From Fimbriimonadaceae bacterium (GTDB lineage: Bacteria > Armatimonadota > Fimbriimonadia > Fimbriimonadales > Fimbriimonadaceae): a stretch of DNA of 64,000 nucleotides. The stretch is from positions 62,001 through 126,000 of the forward strand of contig JALHNM010000003.1 in NCBI GenBank assembly GCA_022843485.1. The letters run 5' to 3'. Each line of letters opens with the position of its first letter. Position 1 is the first letter of the stretch. Shown one piece after another: positions 41,973 through 50,917 of the stretch. Both the position numbers and the translations under genes were made by a program. The notes below the pieces were generated by a model, which made no database searches, was not told where the DNA came from, and was given only the letters and a program-made list of their open reading frames with translations.

Positions 41973-42995
41973 TCACACGAGCCCGAGCAACCGGCTCAGG
42001 CCGAACGCGACGACGCAGAGGAACCCCCACTGGCCGAGCCCGGCGAGGATCGGGAGCCAGCCGGCCTTGGCCAGGTCCCGCACCCCGGTCTTAAGCCCGA
42101 CCCCGGCCATCCCCACGCAGAGCAGCAGCACCACGAAGGTGTCCAGCGGCTTGCGCACCTCCGGGGTCAGGCCGATCTGGGGCCCGATCGAGTTCACCGC
42201 CGCGAGCGCAACGAACGCCACGAGGAACCAGGGCACGGGGGCCACTTTCGCCTCGCCCGCCCCGCCCCGGAAGCGGAGCAGCCACCAGGCCAGGAACAGC
42301 ACGATCGGGGCGAGCAGGGTGATGCGGGCGAGCTTGACGACCGTCGCGACCGTCGCCGCCTCGTCGCTGAACCCCTGCGCTCCGGCCACGACCTGCGCCA
42401 TCTCGTGGAGGGTGGCCCCGGCGAACACGCCGTACCCGAAGTCGCCCATCCCCAGCGCATGGCCCAGAGCCGGGAACGCAAAGATCCCGACCGTCCCCCA
42501 GAGCGTGATCACCCCGAGGCTCACCGCCGCGTGCTCGCCCTCGGCTTGGACCACAGAGTCGGCCGCGACGACCGCCGAGGCCCCGCAGACCGAGCCGCCC
42601 ACGCTCAGCAGGATCGCCAGCTTCTCCGGCAGCCCCATCCGCACCGCGAGCCACCATCCGAACGCGAGCGAGGCCACCGTCGACACCGCGACCACGAGGA
42701 GCGAGGGGCCACCGATCTTGAGGATCTCCGGCACGCTCAGTCGCAGCCCCAGCCCGGCCACCCCCCACCGCAGCACGCCCTTCTGGGCCACCGCCATCCC
42801 CTCGCCGAGCGACTTGGGCAGGCGCACCACCGAGGCCACCGCGATCCCGAGCAGGATGACGACGAGCAGGGGGCTGAACCGGACGGTCTGCTTGAACCAG
42901 GGCTGCTCGGCGAGCAGGACCGACCCGGCGGCCAGGCCTACGCACAGGGCCAACCCTGGCACCCAGGCCGGGGCCCAAGCCCGCCCTGGGCTCAC
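41973..42995 (-). CDS. YeiH-family putative sulfate/sulfite exporter
   Basis: A 340-aa protein with about ten transmembrane helices. Family features include KSLGEGMAVAQKGVLRWGVA, LSVGGSVCGASAVVAAD and FAGATLHEMAQVVAGAQGFS, typical of YeiH (UPF0324, Cons_hypoth698). The GTG at 42995 overlaps the stop of the cysteine dioxygenase gene (GTGA), so the two are translationally coupled. Since dioxygenase catabolism of cysteine ends in sulfite/sulfate, export of that product is the likely role. Confidence 0.85.
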   Translation of the reverse strand: MSPGRAWAPAWVPGLALCVGLAAGSVLLAEQPWFKQTVRFSPLLVVILLGIAVASVVRLPKSLGEGMAVAQKGVLRWGVAGLGLRLSVPEILKIGGPSLLVVAVSTVASLAFGWWLAVRMGLPEKLAILLSVGGSVCGASAVVAADSVVQAEGEHAAVSLGVITLWGTVGIFAFPALGHALGMGDFGYGVFAGATLHEMAQVVAGAQGFSDEAATVATVVKLARITLLAPIVLFLAWWLLRFRGGAGEAKVAPVPWFLVAFVALAAVNSIGPQIGLTPEVRKPLDTFVVLLLCVGMAGVGLKTGVRDLAKAGWLPILAGLGQWGFLCVVAFGLSRLLGLV

Positions 42996-43567
42996 GGGGT
43001 GTAGCTCAGTTCGCGCCGCACCCGCTCGTACCCGCCCTCGACCGGTTGGAAGACGTGGCACCACGTGAGTTCCTCACCGTAGACGTGGACGGTGACGGTC
43101 GGCCCGTCGAGGGCGTTCGCGATCGTGTGGTACTCGAACGGAGGGATCAGGGCCCCGGCCTCGCCCACGCCCGCCAGAACGGTCTTCTCCTGGCGGAACT
43201 GGACGACCCCGGCCTCCTCGTCGCCCGAGACGAGGTCGTAGGAGGTCACGCTGATCGTGCCGCTATAGACGCACTCGACGCACCACTGCCCGGCGTGGTC
43301 GTGGATCGCGGTGCCTTGCCCCTTGCCCCAGACCATCGCGACAACGCTGTAGCGGCCGGCGGGGTCGCGGTGGACCAGTCGCCGGGCGTAGCGCTCGGGG
43401 TCGGGCTCCAGGAACTCGGGTGCCAGGAACGGCTCGCCCGAGCGGAACACGTCCTCGAGGATCGCCTTGACCTTATCACAGCGTCCGTGGACGCAGTCGG
43501 TGTCCACCGCCTCGTCCAATCTGCGGACGAGTTCGTCCGTCCGCCCCGTTGCGGTCTCGTGTCCCAT
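42992..43567 (-). CDS. Cysteine dioxygenase (type I)
   Basis: A 191-aa cupin that oxidises L-cysteine to cysteine sulfinate with O2 and Fe(II). Iron ligands are His89 and His91 (WGKGQGTAIHDHAGQW) and His147 (PPFEYHTIAN). Cys96 and Tyr163 fall where mammalian CDO forms its Cys-Tyr cofactor, and the YxRRL stretch (about 60-64) matches the carboxylate-binding Arg region. TACAAT is 12 nt before the ATG. It is coupled to the downstream exporter. Confidence 0.88.
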   Translation of the reverse strand: MGHETATGRTDELVRRLDEAVDTDCVHGRCDKVKAILEDVFRSGEPFLAPEFLEPDPERYARRLVHRDPAGRYSVVAMVWGKGQGTAIHDHAGQWCVECVYSGTISVTSYDLVSGDEEAGVVQFRQEKTVLAGVGEAGALIPPFEYHTIANALDGPTVTVHVYGEELTWCHVFQPVEGGYERVRRELSYTP

Positions 43568-43632
43568 ACTGCCCGCCCCATTGTACACGAGCCCGCGTCC
43601 CCCGCGGAACCCGGCGAACGTGCGGGAGCGGG

Positions 43633-44037
43633 TCACCCGAGGAGGGCGGCCTGGAACTGCTCCCACGCCTCCTCGGTGGCCGGCCCGAGCATGAGGAGGG
43701 CCGCCCGGGGGCACCACGCGGCGACGCGGCCGCCCAGAACCTCCGCCCAACCCTCCCCACTCGCGGTGAAGGTCGTCGCGGCCCGGCTACGGGGTACCAG
43801 TCCCTCGAGGTCACCCGCCTCCAAGACGACGACGGCCACCTTCGCCCCGTCCGCGTCGGCCTCGGTCAACCGCCGCCACCCCTCGACTCCACCGAGCGAT
43901 GGAGGGCCCAGTCCGAGGAGCAACCCGTCCCACGACTCGACCGCGAGCGGGGCCCCCGCGAGTGACGCCCCGCGAAGGGCACTGGGCGGCACAAACCCCC
44001 GGACGACCTCGGTGCGATAGCCCTCGCGCCAGAGCAC
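43633..44037 (-). CDS. Hypothetical protein, 134 aa
   Basis: The GTG start lies 3 nt after the stop of the AIM24-family gene, so it is the second gene of that unit. The product (starts MLWREGYRTEVV) has no signal or membrane helix. A central VAVVVLEAGDLEGLVP strand and VAAWCPRAALLMLGP suggest a small alpha/beta domain. The family is not recognised; coding support is position and lack of any alternative frame. Confidence 0.55.
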   Translation of the reverse strand: MLWREGYRTEVVRGFVPPSALRGASLAGAPLAVESWDGLLLGLGPPSLGGVEGWRRLTEADADGAKVAVVVLEAGDLEGLVPRSRAATTFTASGEGWAEVLGGRVAAWCPRAALLMLGPATEEAWEQFQAALLG

Positions 44038-44040
44038 CGG

Positions 44041-44706
44041 TCAGCCCCGAGGCAGCAGCCCACCGAGCCAGGCTGCGAACCCGCTCGGCGTGCGGGTCTG
44101 GATGTGTACGATCCCCGGCCCCGTGAGTTCGACGACGATGCCTTCCCCGCTCGTGACGGTGCCGAGCAGGCTCTTCGCCGCCTTGCGGAGTTGGTAGCCC
44201 ATCCCCTCGCTGAAGGCGACGAGGTGGCCACTGTCGACGATGTACGGCTGGCCGGGCTGGAGCTGGAGGGTGTGGATCGCGCCGAAGGAGGCGACGAGCA
44301 TCGTGCCCGCCCCGTAGGCGCGCATGAGGAAGAGACCTTCGCCGCTGAAGAAGCCCCGCCCGCTCGCGACGGTCTGGAGGTCGATCTGCGGGTCGCAGGC
44401 CAGGAAGCACCCGCTCGTCACCATCATCGGGTGGGCGCTCACATCCACGGCGGCGATGTCCCCCGGGGCCGCGGGAGCCAGGATCACCTCACCGGGGCCA
44501 CCGGTGGCCGTGAACGTGGTCTGGAACAGGCTTTCGCCCGTGAGCAGCCGTCCGAACATCTTCCCGAGCCCCCCCGACTTGGACTCCATCGTGACCGAGG
44601 GCGACATGCTCACCATCGCGCCGCTCTCGGCCCGAATGGCTTGGCCCGGTTCGAGCAGGACACGGGCCACCGAAAAGGAAGGTTGGTAGAGGAGCTCGTA
44701 GCGCAT
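44041..44706 (-). CDS. AIM24/TIGR00266-family protein
   Basis: A 221-aa all-beta protein. Signatures are QAIRAESGAMVSMSPSVTME near the N-terminus, GGLGKMFGRLLTGESLFQTTF, the strand pattern through AAVDV, GRGFFSGEGLFLMRAYG and the final GPGIVHIQTR. The family is widespread in bacteria and in mitochondria (AIM24) and its biochemical role is unknown. TACGAT lies 8 nt before the ATG. It is divergent from the MATE gene. Confidence 0.85.
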   Translation of the reverse strand: MRYELLYQPSFSVARVLLEPGQAIRAESGAMVSMSPSVTMESKSGGLGKMFGRLLTGESLFQTTFTATGGPGEVILAPAAPGDIAAVDVSAHPMMVTSGCFLACDPQIDLQTVASGRGFFSGEGLFLMRAYGAGTMLVASFGAIHTLQLQPGQPYIVDSGHLVAFSEGMGYQLRKAAKSLLGTVTSGEGIVVELTGPGIVHIQTRTPSGFAAWLGGLLPRG

Positions 44707-44730
44707 ACCCCGCTATCGTACTCTGGGGGC

Positions 44731-44760
44731 CCCTCCGTTCGACGGGGGTCGAACGGAGGG
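44731..44760. repeat. Perfect 13-bp inverted repeat between AIM24-like and MATE genes
   Basis: CCCTCCGTTCGAC (44731-44743) and GTCGAACGGAGGG (44748-44760) flank GGGG. It lies between two divergent -10 boxes, so it is not a normal 3'-end terminator. Confidence 0.7.
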
Positions 44761-44790
44761 CGACCCCGGGACTCGCGGGACCGGGGTCGC
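44760..44790. repeat. Second inverted repeat, abutting the MATE -10 box
   Basis: GCGACCCCGG (44760-44769) and CCGGGGTCGC (44781-44790) form a perfect 10-bp stem; TAGACT begins at the next base (44791). Confidence 0.7.
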
Positions 44791-44796
44791 TAGACT
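44791..44796 (+). promoter_or_regulatory. MATE gene -10 box
   Basis: TAGACT is 6 nt before the GTG at 44803, with no Shine-Dalgarno. The -35 region would fall inside the second inverted repeat. Confidence 0.5.
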
Positions 44797-44802
44797 AGGC
44801 GG

Positions 44803-46197
44803 GTGGGGACGGGCGGCGGGACGGCGGGACGGGCCGGGGGCGAGGAGAACGCCTCCCGCGTCGTCTGGGACCTCGCCTGGCCCGCGGTCGCCCTGAACGC
44901 CCTCCAGACGCTGAACTCGCTGCTCGGGGCCGTGTTCCTGCAGCAGATGCCACAGGCGCACCTCACGGCGCTCGGCTCGTCGACGACGGTGGTCTTCCTC
45001 TTCGTGAGCCTGAGCTTCGCCATCGGCACGGCCGCGACCGCCCTCGTGAGCCGGGCTTATGGCGCCCGCGACCCGGTCGCCTACACCGAGGCCAACCGGC
45101 GGTGCCTCGGGCTCTCGCTCTCGCTGGGCCTCGCGTTGGGCGTCCTGTGCGCCGTGTCGGCCCCCGGCTTGGCCGCCGGGCTCGCCCCGCCCGGCAACAC
45201 AGACGCCCGGGGCCTGATGGTGAGCTACCTCGGGGTGTTCGCCTTCGGGATCCCGGCCTACTTCGTGATCCAGGTGCTGGCCGGCTCGCTGAGGGGGATC
45301 GGCGACACGCGGAGCCCGATGGTCATCAGCGGGCTGCAGATCGTGCTCCACATCGCGCTGAACTACGCCCTGATCTTCCGCGAGGTCCGGATCGGGCCGC
45401 TCGTGTTGCCGGGGGCGGGGCTCGGGCTGGTGGGTGAGGGGATCGCTCTCTCGGTCAGCGCCTGGGCCGCGGCGGGCGTGTACTTGGTCTGGGCCCGGAA
45501 GACCCCCTTCGCGGAGACGGGACGGCTCCTTTGGCCGGGATGGGAGTGGGCGCGACGGATCCTGCGGATCGCGGTGCCCGCTGGGATGATGTCGCTTGTG
45601 CGGGTGACCTCCCTCATGGGCCTCACCTGGGCGCTGAGTCGGGTGCCGGAGTCGGGGGCGGCTCTCGCGGCGTTGCGGCCGGCGTTCGCGATCGAGTCGC
45701 TCGCGTTCATGCCCCCGTTCGGGATCTCCATTGCCGCCTCCGCCCTGGTGGGGCAGAGCCTCGGCATGGGCGACGCCGACCGGGCCCGGCGGCTCGGCTG
45801 GACGGCGGCCCACCAGGCGGCCTGGATCAGCGTGGCCGTCTCGGTGGCGTTGATGGCGTTCGCCCACCCGGTCTCGTCGCTCGTCCTGCCCGGGCAGCCG
45901 GACGTCGCGGCGATCGTGGCCCGCTACATCCTCTTCATCTGCGCCACCGAAGTCATGTTCTCGTACGGGATGGTGCTGGTGGGGGCGATGCAGGGGGCGG
46001 GCGACACCGTGCGGCCCTTCTGGATGACGCTGGGGGCCATGTGGGGCCTTCGGGTGCCGCTCGCGGTAGCGCTGGCCCTCGGGGCAGGTATGGGCTCTGA
46101 CGGCGTGTGGCTCGCAATGAGCATCACCCAGGTCGTCCAGGGCGCGGCGGCCATGCTCCTGTTCAAGGCCGGGGGATGGGCGAGGGTGAACGTCTAG
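44803..46197 (+). CDS. MATE-family multidrug/toxin extrusion transporter
   Basis: A 464-aa protein with 12 predicted helices in two homologous halves. Family marks are [20 protein letters not shown] in helix 1, the VSRAYGARD loop, [17 protein letters not shown] and in the second half [19 protein letters not shown] and [19 protein letters not shown] pumps exchange cationic drugs or metabolites for Na+ or H+. The N-terminal 20 residues are Gly-rich and probably disordered. The start is set by the -10 box. Confidence 0.9.
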   Translation: MGTGGGTAGRAGGEENASRVVWDLAWPAVALNALQTLNSLLGAVFLQQMPQAHLTALGSSTTVVFLFVSLSFAIGTAATALVSRAYGARDPVAYTEANRRCLGLSLSLGLALGVLCAVSAPGLAAGLAPPGNTDARGLMVSYLGVFAFGIPAYFVIQVLAGSLRGIGDTRSPMVISGLQIVLHIALNYALIFREVRIGPLVLPGAGLGLVGEGIALSVSAWAAAGVYLVWARKTPFAETGRLLWPGWEWARRILRIAVPAGMMSLVRVTSLMGLTWALSRVPESGAALAALRPAFAIESLAFMPPFGISIAASALVGQSLGMGDADRARRLGWTAAHQAAWISVAVSVALMAFAHPVSSLVLPGQPDVAAIVARYILFICATEVMFSYGMVLVGAMQGAGDTVRPFWMTLGAMWGLRVPLAVALALGAGMGSDGVWLAMSITQVVQGAAAMLLFKAGGWARVNV

Positions 46198-46250
46198 AAG
46201 GGCCCGCTCCCGGGAACCCTCGTGTCGGCTGGTACGCTTGGGGCACTCGT

Positions 46251-47186
46251 ATGGTGCACAACGTCATCGTCGTCGGCAGCGGCCCCGCGGGCTACACCGC
46301 CGCCCTCTACGCGGCCCGGGCCAGCCTTCAGCCGCTGGTCTTCGCCGGGCCAGAGCCAGGGGGCCAGCTCATGATCACGACCGACGTCGAGAACTACCCA
46401 GGGTTCCCGGAGGGCGTCATGGGCCCGGAGATGATGGAGCTGTTCAAGGCCCAAGCGGTGCGGTTCGGGTCGGACGTCCGGAACCAGACCGTGACGAAGG
46501 TCGACCTGAGCGAGCGGCCGTTCCGGGTCTGGACCGAGGACGAGGAGCACCGGGCGAGCACTGTGATCGTGAGTACCGGGGCGGTGGCGAAGTGGACGGG
46601 AGCCCCCGGCGAGCAGGAGTTCGGCGGCTACGGGGTGAGCGCTTGCGCCACGTGCGACGGGTTCTTCTTTCGAGGGAAGGAGGTCGTCGTGGTCGGCGGC
46701 GGGGACACGGCGATGGAGGAGGCCAACTACCTCACGCGGCACGCGAGCAAGGTCACCGTCGTCCACCGCCGCGACAGCCTGCGGGCCAGCAAGATCATGC
46801 AACAGCGGGCGTTCGACAACCCCAAGGTCGAGTTCGTCTGGAACGCGGCCGTCGACGAAGTGCTCGGTGTGACCGAGCCGCACCGCAAGGTCACCGGCGT
46901 CCGGCTCAAGAGCACCCAAGACGGCTCCGTCTGGGAGGTCCCCGTGGACGGGGTGTTCGTGGCGATCGGGCACAAGCCCAACAGCGAGGTGTTCGCGGAC
47001 TGGCTCGACCTGGACGAGCTGGGCTATATCCGGGTCGAGCCGTACTCGACTCGGACGAAGATCCCGGGGGTCTTCGCCTGCGGCGACGTCGCGGACAAGG
47101 TCTACCGCCAGGCCGTGACCGCAGCGGGCACGGGGTGCATGGCCGCCATCGACGCGGAGCGGTTCCTGGAGGCCGAGGGGCACTAG
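46251..47186 (+). CDS. trxB: Thioredoxin reductase
   Basis: A 311-aa low-molecular-weight flavoprotein that uses NADPH to reduce thioredoxin. FAD motif [20 protein letters not shown], redox pair [10 protein letters not shown] (Cys132, Cys135), NADPH motif [16 protein letters not shown] with HRRDSLRAS, and [20 protein letters not shown] at the C-terminus are all present. The ATG at 46251 matches family length; TACGCT lies 12 nt upstream. Its stop overlaps the next GTG by one base. Confidence 0.94.
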   Translation: MVHNVIVVGSGPAGYTAALYAARASLQPLVFAGPEPGGQLMITTDVENYPGFPEGVMGPEMMELFKAQAVRFGSDVRNQTVTKVDLSERPFRVWTEDEEHRASTVIVSTGAVAKWTGAPGEQEFGGYGVSACATCDGFFFRGKEVVVVGGGDTAMEEANYLTRHASKVTVVHRRDSLRASKIMQQRAFDNPKVEFVWNAAVDEVLGVTEPHRKVTGVRLKSTQDGSVWEVPVDGVFVAIGHKPNSEVFADWLDLDELGYIRVEPYSTRTKIPGVFACGDVADKVYRQAVTAAGTGCMAAIDAERFLEAEGH

Positions 47187-48304
47187 TGCCGCTCGCGGTC
47201 CTCGCCAGCCTCGCGCTGGCCGGCCTCGGCCAGCCGACGCAAGACCGGCCCACCCTGCGTGGGTTCCACCGGCTCGAACTCGCGAGCGCCCTGGACGGCG
47301 AGCGCCGGCTCTACCTGCGGATCCCCGACCACAAACTCGACCCCCCGAAGGTCTCGCCGAAGCACGATTGGACCTTCGAGTGGATCGTGAACGGGATGAT
47401 CGTCACCGCGAAGCAGGAGGAGCCCCGTTTCCGAGTCTTCAGCCAGTTCCGCCGGGGGAGCCTCGCCGAGGACCCAGCCGTGGGGGTCACCCGGATGCTC
47501 TTGCGGATGTGGGACCTCAACTCGACCTGGCTGCGGCTCGACCACAGCCCGATGTTCCTGCTCCGTTCGGTGGACGTCTACCTCTGCTACGGCGGCAAGG
47601 CGGGCGGCGAGCACCTGTTCGACTGGGACGTGCACCAGCCGGGCCCGGACGGGCAACCGACCCGGGTCAACACGGTCTACATCTACCAGATCACCGAGGT
47701 CACGAGCCCGCTAGAGTTCGCCCGCGAGGTCGCGCACGAGTACGGCCACGCCACGCTGCCGCCGGTCAAGGTCCCCGGTGGGCGCGAGGACTGGGCGAAC
47801 GGCGACGTCGGCGAGCGCGTCTTCCTGCGCTGGCTCCGCGACCTGCTGGTGGAGGGCAAGCTCACGCCCTCGGACACCCTCGGCGCCACCCCCGAGGCGA
47901 TCCAGGGGTACCTCGACCGCCAGGTCGTGCCCCTCGTCACCCGGGTCGCCACGAAGGGCCCCGACCGGAAGGCCCTGGCCGAACAGTCCGACCGCGGGTT
48001 CGACGAGTACGTAGCCCTTGTCTGCACCGCCCAATGGACCTTGCCACTCGGCGTCTTACGGCGGTCGCTCGTGCTTACGAACGGCCAGGCGCCGCTCGAC
48101 TACGAGAAGGCCCTCCGGGAGGCCTTCGCCGAGAGCCCGACCGTGCCGGTCACGATCCCGCCTTTCCTGCGCGGCCAGGCGATCTGGATCCCACTCGGCG
48201 AGGGCCGTGTGACCGGGGGCAAGGTGCTGGCCCGAAGGGACGGCTGGGCGAAGGTCCAGCCCACGGGAGCCCTGACGGTTACCAACCCGACCCCCAAGGA
48301 CTGA
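47186..48304 (+). CDS. Secreted HEXXH protein, putative metallopeptidase
   Basis: A 372-aa protein from a GTG overlapping the trxB stop (TAGTG). It begins with a short signal (PLAVLASLALAGLGQ). A zinc-type motif is present (FAREVAHEYGHATLPPV), with possible downstream acidic ligands in DVGERVFLRWLRD. The N-terminal 150 residues are beta-rich with two Trp-containing strands (HDWTFEWIVNGMIV). No family is recognised. It is apparently co-transcribed with trxB. Confidence 0.65.
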   Translation: MPLAVLASLALAGLGQPTQDRPTLRGFHRLELASALDGERRLYLRIPDHKLDPPKVSPKHDWTFEWIVNGMIVTAKQEEPRFRVFSQFRRGSLAEDPAVGVTRMLLRMWDLNSTWLRLDHSPMFLLRSVDVYLCYGGKAGGEHLFDWDVHQPGPDGQPTRVNTVYIYQITEVTSPLEFAREVAHEYGHATLPPVKVPGGREDWANGDVGERVFLRWLRDLLVEGKLTPSDTLGATPEAIQGYLDRQVVPLVTRVATKGPDRKALAEQSDRGFDEYVALVCTAQWTLPLGVLRRSLVLTNGQAPLDYEKALREAFAESPTVPVTIPPFLRGQAIWIPLGEGRVTGGKVLARRDGWAKVQPTGALTVTNPTPKD

Positions 48305-48387
48305 CGGGCCCCTCCTCCAGTCCGCCGCGTGCCCGCCGATACTCCAACTGACGGGCCGCACTAGCGGTCTTGCTAGGTGGACGCGCC

Positions 48388-49419
48388 GTGTCGGAAATCC
48401 TCTCGCAGTCTGAAATCGAGTCTCTCCTGAGCTCCCTGTCGGGCGATGGCCCCTCGGAGGTCTCAGATCAGGGCGCCAAGGCCAAGACGACTCAGCCCAC
48501 CGGCCAGGGCGACACCCCGACCCCCCGCGTCACCCGGCCGACCTACGCTTACGAGGTCTACGACTTCCGGCGGCCGGACAAGTTCAGCAAGGAACAGTTG
48601 CGGACGCTGCAGATGCTCCACGAGACGTTCGCGCGACTGGCCGGCTCGTCCCTGTCGGCCTACCTCCGCTCGCCGATCAACATCGACCTGATCTCGCTGG
48701 AGCAGATCCCCTACGAGGAGTACCTCCGGAGCATCAACCAGTCGGTGTTCGCGATCATGTCGATCCCGCCGCTCAACGGACAGGCCGTCCTGGAGATCGA
48801 GTTCTCCGTGATCTTCACGATCATCGACCGTCTCCTCGGCGGGCCTGGTCGGCCGATCGAGCGAGGCGTCTTGACGGAGATCGAGGCCCCCCTTGTCCGC
48901 TCGCTCATCGAGCGCACGTTCGGCGCCCTCAAGTCAGCGTGGGAAGGCGTCGTGATCGTCAACCCGGGCATCGAGGGCCTAGAGACGAGCGCCCAGTTCG
49001 TGCAGATCGCCCCCCCGAGCGACATCGTCATCAGCGTGCTCTTCGAGGTCCGGGCGGGCGACATGCGAGGGGCGATGAGCCTCTGTATCCCGTACATGGT
49101 TCTCAAGCCGGTGACGGCCAAGCTCAGTGCCCAGAAGTGGTTCGCCAGCAGCAGCCGCAAACAGAACCCGCTCCACCGGCGGTTCTTGAGCGCCCACGTC
49201 CACGCGACTCCGGTCGAGTGCACCGTGACCCTCGGTCAGTGCCGGCTTTCGGTTCGCGACTTCATGGGCCTCAAGGCGGGGGATGTCCTCCGGCTTAACC
49301 AGCGGGCCGACCGCGACATCTTGATGCACGTCGCCAAGCAACCGAAGTTCGAAGGGCGGCCCGCGCTCAACGGCAAGAAGCTCGTTTACAACGTGACCGG
49401 CCCCTACATTGAGATCTAA
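48388..49419 (+). CDS. fliM: Flagellar motor switch protein FliM
   Basis: The GTG at 48388 has AGGTGG 7 nt upstream. The 343-aa protein starts with the CheY-P binding peptide (ILSQSEIESLLSSL, residues 4-17), a linker, then the CheC-like middle domain (YDFRRPDKFSKEQLRTLQML, FARLAGSSLSAYLRSP, LGGPGRPIERGVLTEIE) and a C-terminal SpoA domain (CTVTLGQCRLSVRDFMGLKA). It forms the C-ring torque and switching layer. It is first of seven tightly spaced flagellar genes. Confidence 0.94.
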   Translation: MSEILSQSEIESLLSSLSGDGPSEVSDQGAKAKTTQPTGQGDTPTPRVTRPTYAYEVYDFRRPDKFSKEQLRTLQMLHETFARLAGSSLSAYLRSPINIDLISLEQIPYEEYLRSINQSVFAIMSIPPLNGQAVLEIEFSVIFTIIDRLLGGPGRPIERGVLTEIEAPLVRSLIERTFGALKSAWEGVVIVNPGIEGLETSAQFVQIAPPSDIVISVLFEVRAGDMRGAMSLCIPYMVLKPVTAKLSAQKWFASSSRKQNPLHRRFLSAHVHATPVECTVTLGQCRLSVRDFMGLKAGDVLRLNQRADRDILMHVAKQPKFEGRPALNGKKLVYNVTGPYIEI

Positions 49420-49421
49420 CC

Positions 49422-50324
49422 ATGCCCGCGATCCCCAACGAAGTCTCGACGAAGCTCACCAACCTGCAGCACCAGGTCTGGCAGACCGTGACCCTGACCG
49501 TCTCCGAGGCGGCGGGCTGCGACGTGATGTTCGGGGACGGCGAGGCCGGCACGGTCTCGACGAACGACGTTTACGCGGACGCCGGGACCCCTCGGCTTGT
49601 CATCCAATTCTCGTTCGCGGACATGCCAGAGAACTCGATGATGCTGCTCATGTCCCCCGAGACCGTCTCGGGCCTCACGGGCGCGATCCGGGGCACTCCC
49701 GCACCCCCGGCGGACGAGAACATGGTGGCCGAACTCCGGCCTCTGCTCGAGGCCATCGTACAAGGCACGTGCCTTGCGATCGGCAACTCGAAGAACGAAC
49801 CGACCGTGGCGAGCGGCCTGAGCATCCGGTTCCACATCCCAAGCTTCCCCCCGAACCTCCAGAAGACGGACGAGATGGTGCGCGTCACGGCGAACGTGAC
49901 GTGCGACGCGTTCAGCGGCCCGGTCACCTGGCTCATGGACGCTGAGGTCGCCCACCACATCACCGGCGTCGAGATACTGAACGAGGAGCAGCTCGCCTTC
50001 AAGACCGTGGCCGGAGGCGCGTTCGGCGGCGGGAGCCAGGGGAGCATCTACGAGGACTCGAGTCTCGAGATCATCATGGACATCCCGCTCGAAGTAAGCG
50101 TCGAGCTGGGGCGGGTCAAGATGCAGGTCAAGGAGGTCGTCGAACTCGGCGCGGGGTCGATCGTAGAGATCGACAAGGCGGCGGGCGAGCCGGTCGACGT
50201 CTTGGTGAACGGCCGGATGGTGGCCCGCGGCGAGGTCGTCGTCATCGACGACAACTTCGGCGTTCGGATCACGGAGATCCTTAGCCTGCAGGAGCGCCTG
50301 CAGAAGCTGAACGAGGCGGCCTGA
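49422..50324 (+). CDS. fliN: Flagellar switch protein FliN, FliY-like with CheC-type N-terminal domain
   Basis: A 300-aa protein 2 nt after fliM. The last 80 residues are the SpoA/FliN domain (IPLEVSVELGRVKMQVKEVV, INGR-like VLVNGRMVARGEVVVIDDNFG). Residues about 10-200 form a CheC-like domain, as in FliY of Bacillus and Thermotoga (about 370 aa there). The CheY-P binding peptide at the start of Bacillus FliY is not present. Clear CheC phosphatase motifs were not identified, so catalytic function is uncertain. Overlaps fliO by one base. Confidence 0.88.
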   Translation: MPAIPNEVSTKLTNLQHQVWQTVTLTVSEAAGCDVMFGDGEAGTVSTNDVYADAGTPRLVIQFSFADMPENSMMLLMSPETVSGLTGAIRGTPAPPADENMVAELRPLLEAIVQGTCLAIGNSKNEPTVASGLSIRFHIPSFPPNLQKTDEMVRVTANVTCDAFSGPVTWLMDAEVAHHITGVEILNEEQLAFKTVAGGAFGGGSQGSIYEDSSLEIIMDIPLEVSVELGRVKMQVKEVVELGAGSIVEIDKAAGEPVDVLVNGRMVARGEVVVIDDNFGVRITEILSLQERLQKLNEAA

Positions 50325-50917
50325 TGAAGCGATCGCTCGTCTTCGTGGGCCTCGCCCCGTCGATCGCCCTCTCCCAGGGGACGCTCCTCGGAAGCCGCCA
50401 GGATCCGGCCGCTCGGCCAGAGCCCTCTCGCGGCAGCTCACCCATGGACGCCTTAACCCCGCTCGTCGTCTGCGCGCTGATCCTGCTCGCAGCCCGGTGG
50501 GTGCTCCCCAGGGTCGCGAAGGCGTTCGGGAAGCCCGCGGCGGCCACCGGGCGGTTGGTCACCGTCGAAGAGACCGTCCCGTTCGGACCGGGCACGCTCA
50601 GCGTCGTGACCGTCGAGGGGCGTCGGCTCCTTGTCGGGACCTCGCCCTCGTCGATCGCGCTCGTCTCCGACCTGACTCCGGCGCCTGGGGTCCCGAAGCC
50701 CGCCGAGTCCCCCGCGTTCTTCGAGATGCTGGACGAGGCCATCGCGTCGCCACCCGCGTCAGCCCCTACCTCGGCGCCGCTCACGTCAGAGCCCGACGCG
50801 GAGGCGATGTCCATGGACGACGCACTTCGGCTGCTTCATGGGGCCAAGAGCCGCCTCGCGGTCCAGCCCGAGTCGGCGACCGCCACGACCCGCCTGGAGC
50901 GACTGCTGAAGGGATGA
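50324..50917 (+). CDS. fliO: Flagellar biosynthesis protein FliO
   Basis: A 197-aa protein whose position between fliN and fliP and architecture identify it: one transmembrane helix (ALTPLVVCALILLAARWVL, about residues 42-60) followed by a small beta domain (GRLVTVEETVPFGPGTLSVV, RRLLVGTSPSSIALV) and a variable Pro-rich tail. An N-terminal signal-like stretch (SLVFVGLAPSIALSQG) precedes the helix. FliO helps assemble the FliP ring of the export gate. Confidence 0.82.
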   Translation: MKRSLVFVGLAPSIALSQGTLLGSRQDPAARPEPSRGSSPMDALTPLVVCALILLAARWVLPRVAKAFGKPAAATGRLVTVEETVPFGPGTLSVVTVEGRRLLVGTSPSSIALVSDLTPAPGVPKPAESPAFFEMLDEAIASPPASAPTSAPLTSEPDAEAMSMDDALRLLHGAKSRLAVQPESATATTRLERLLKG

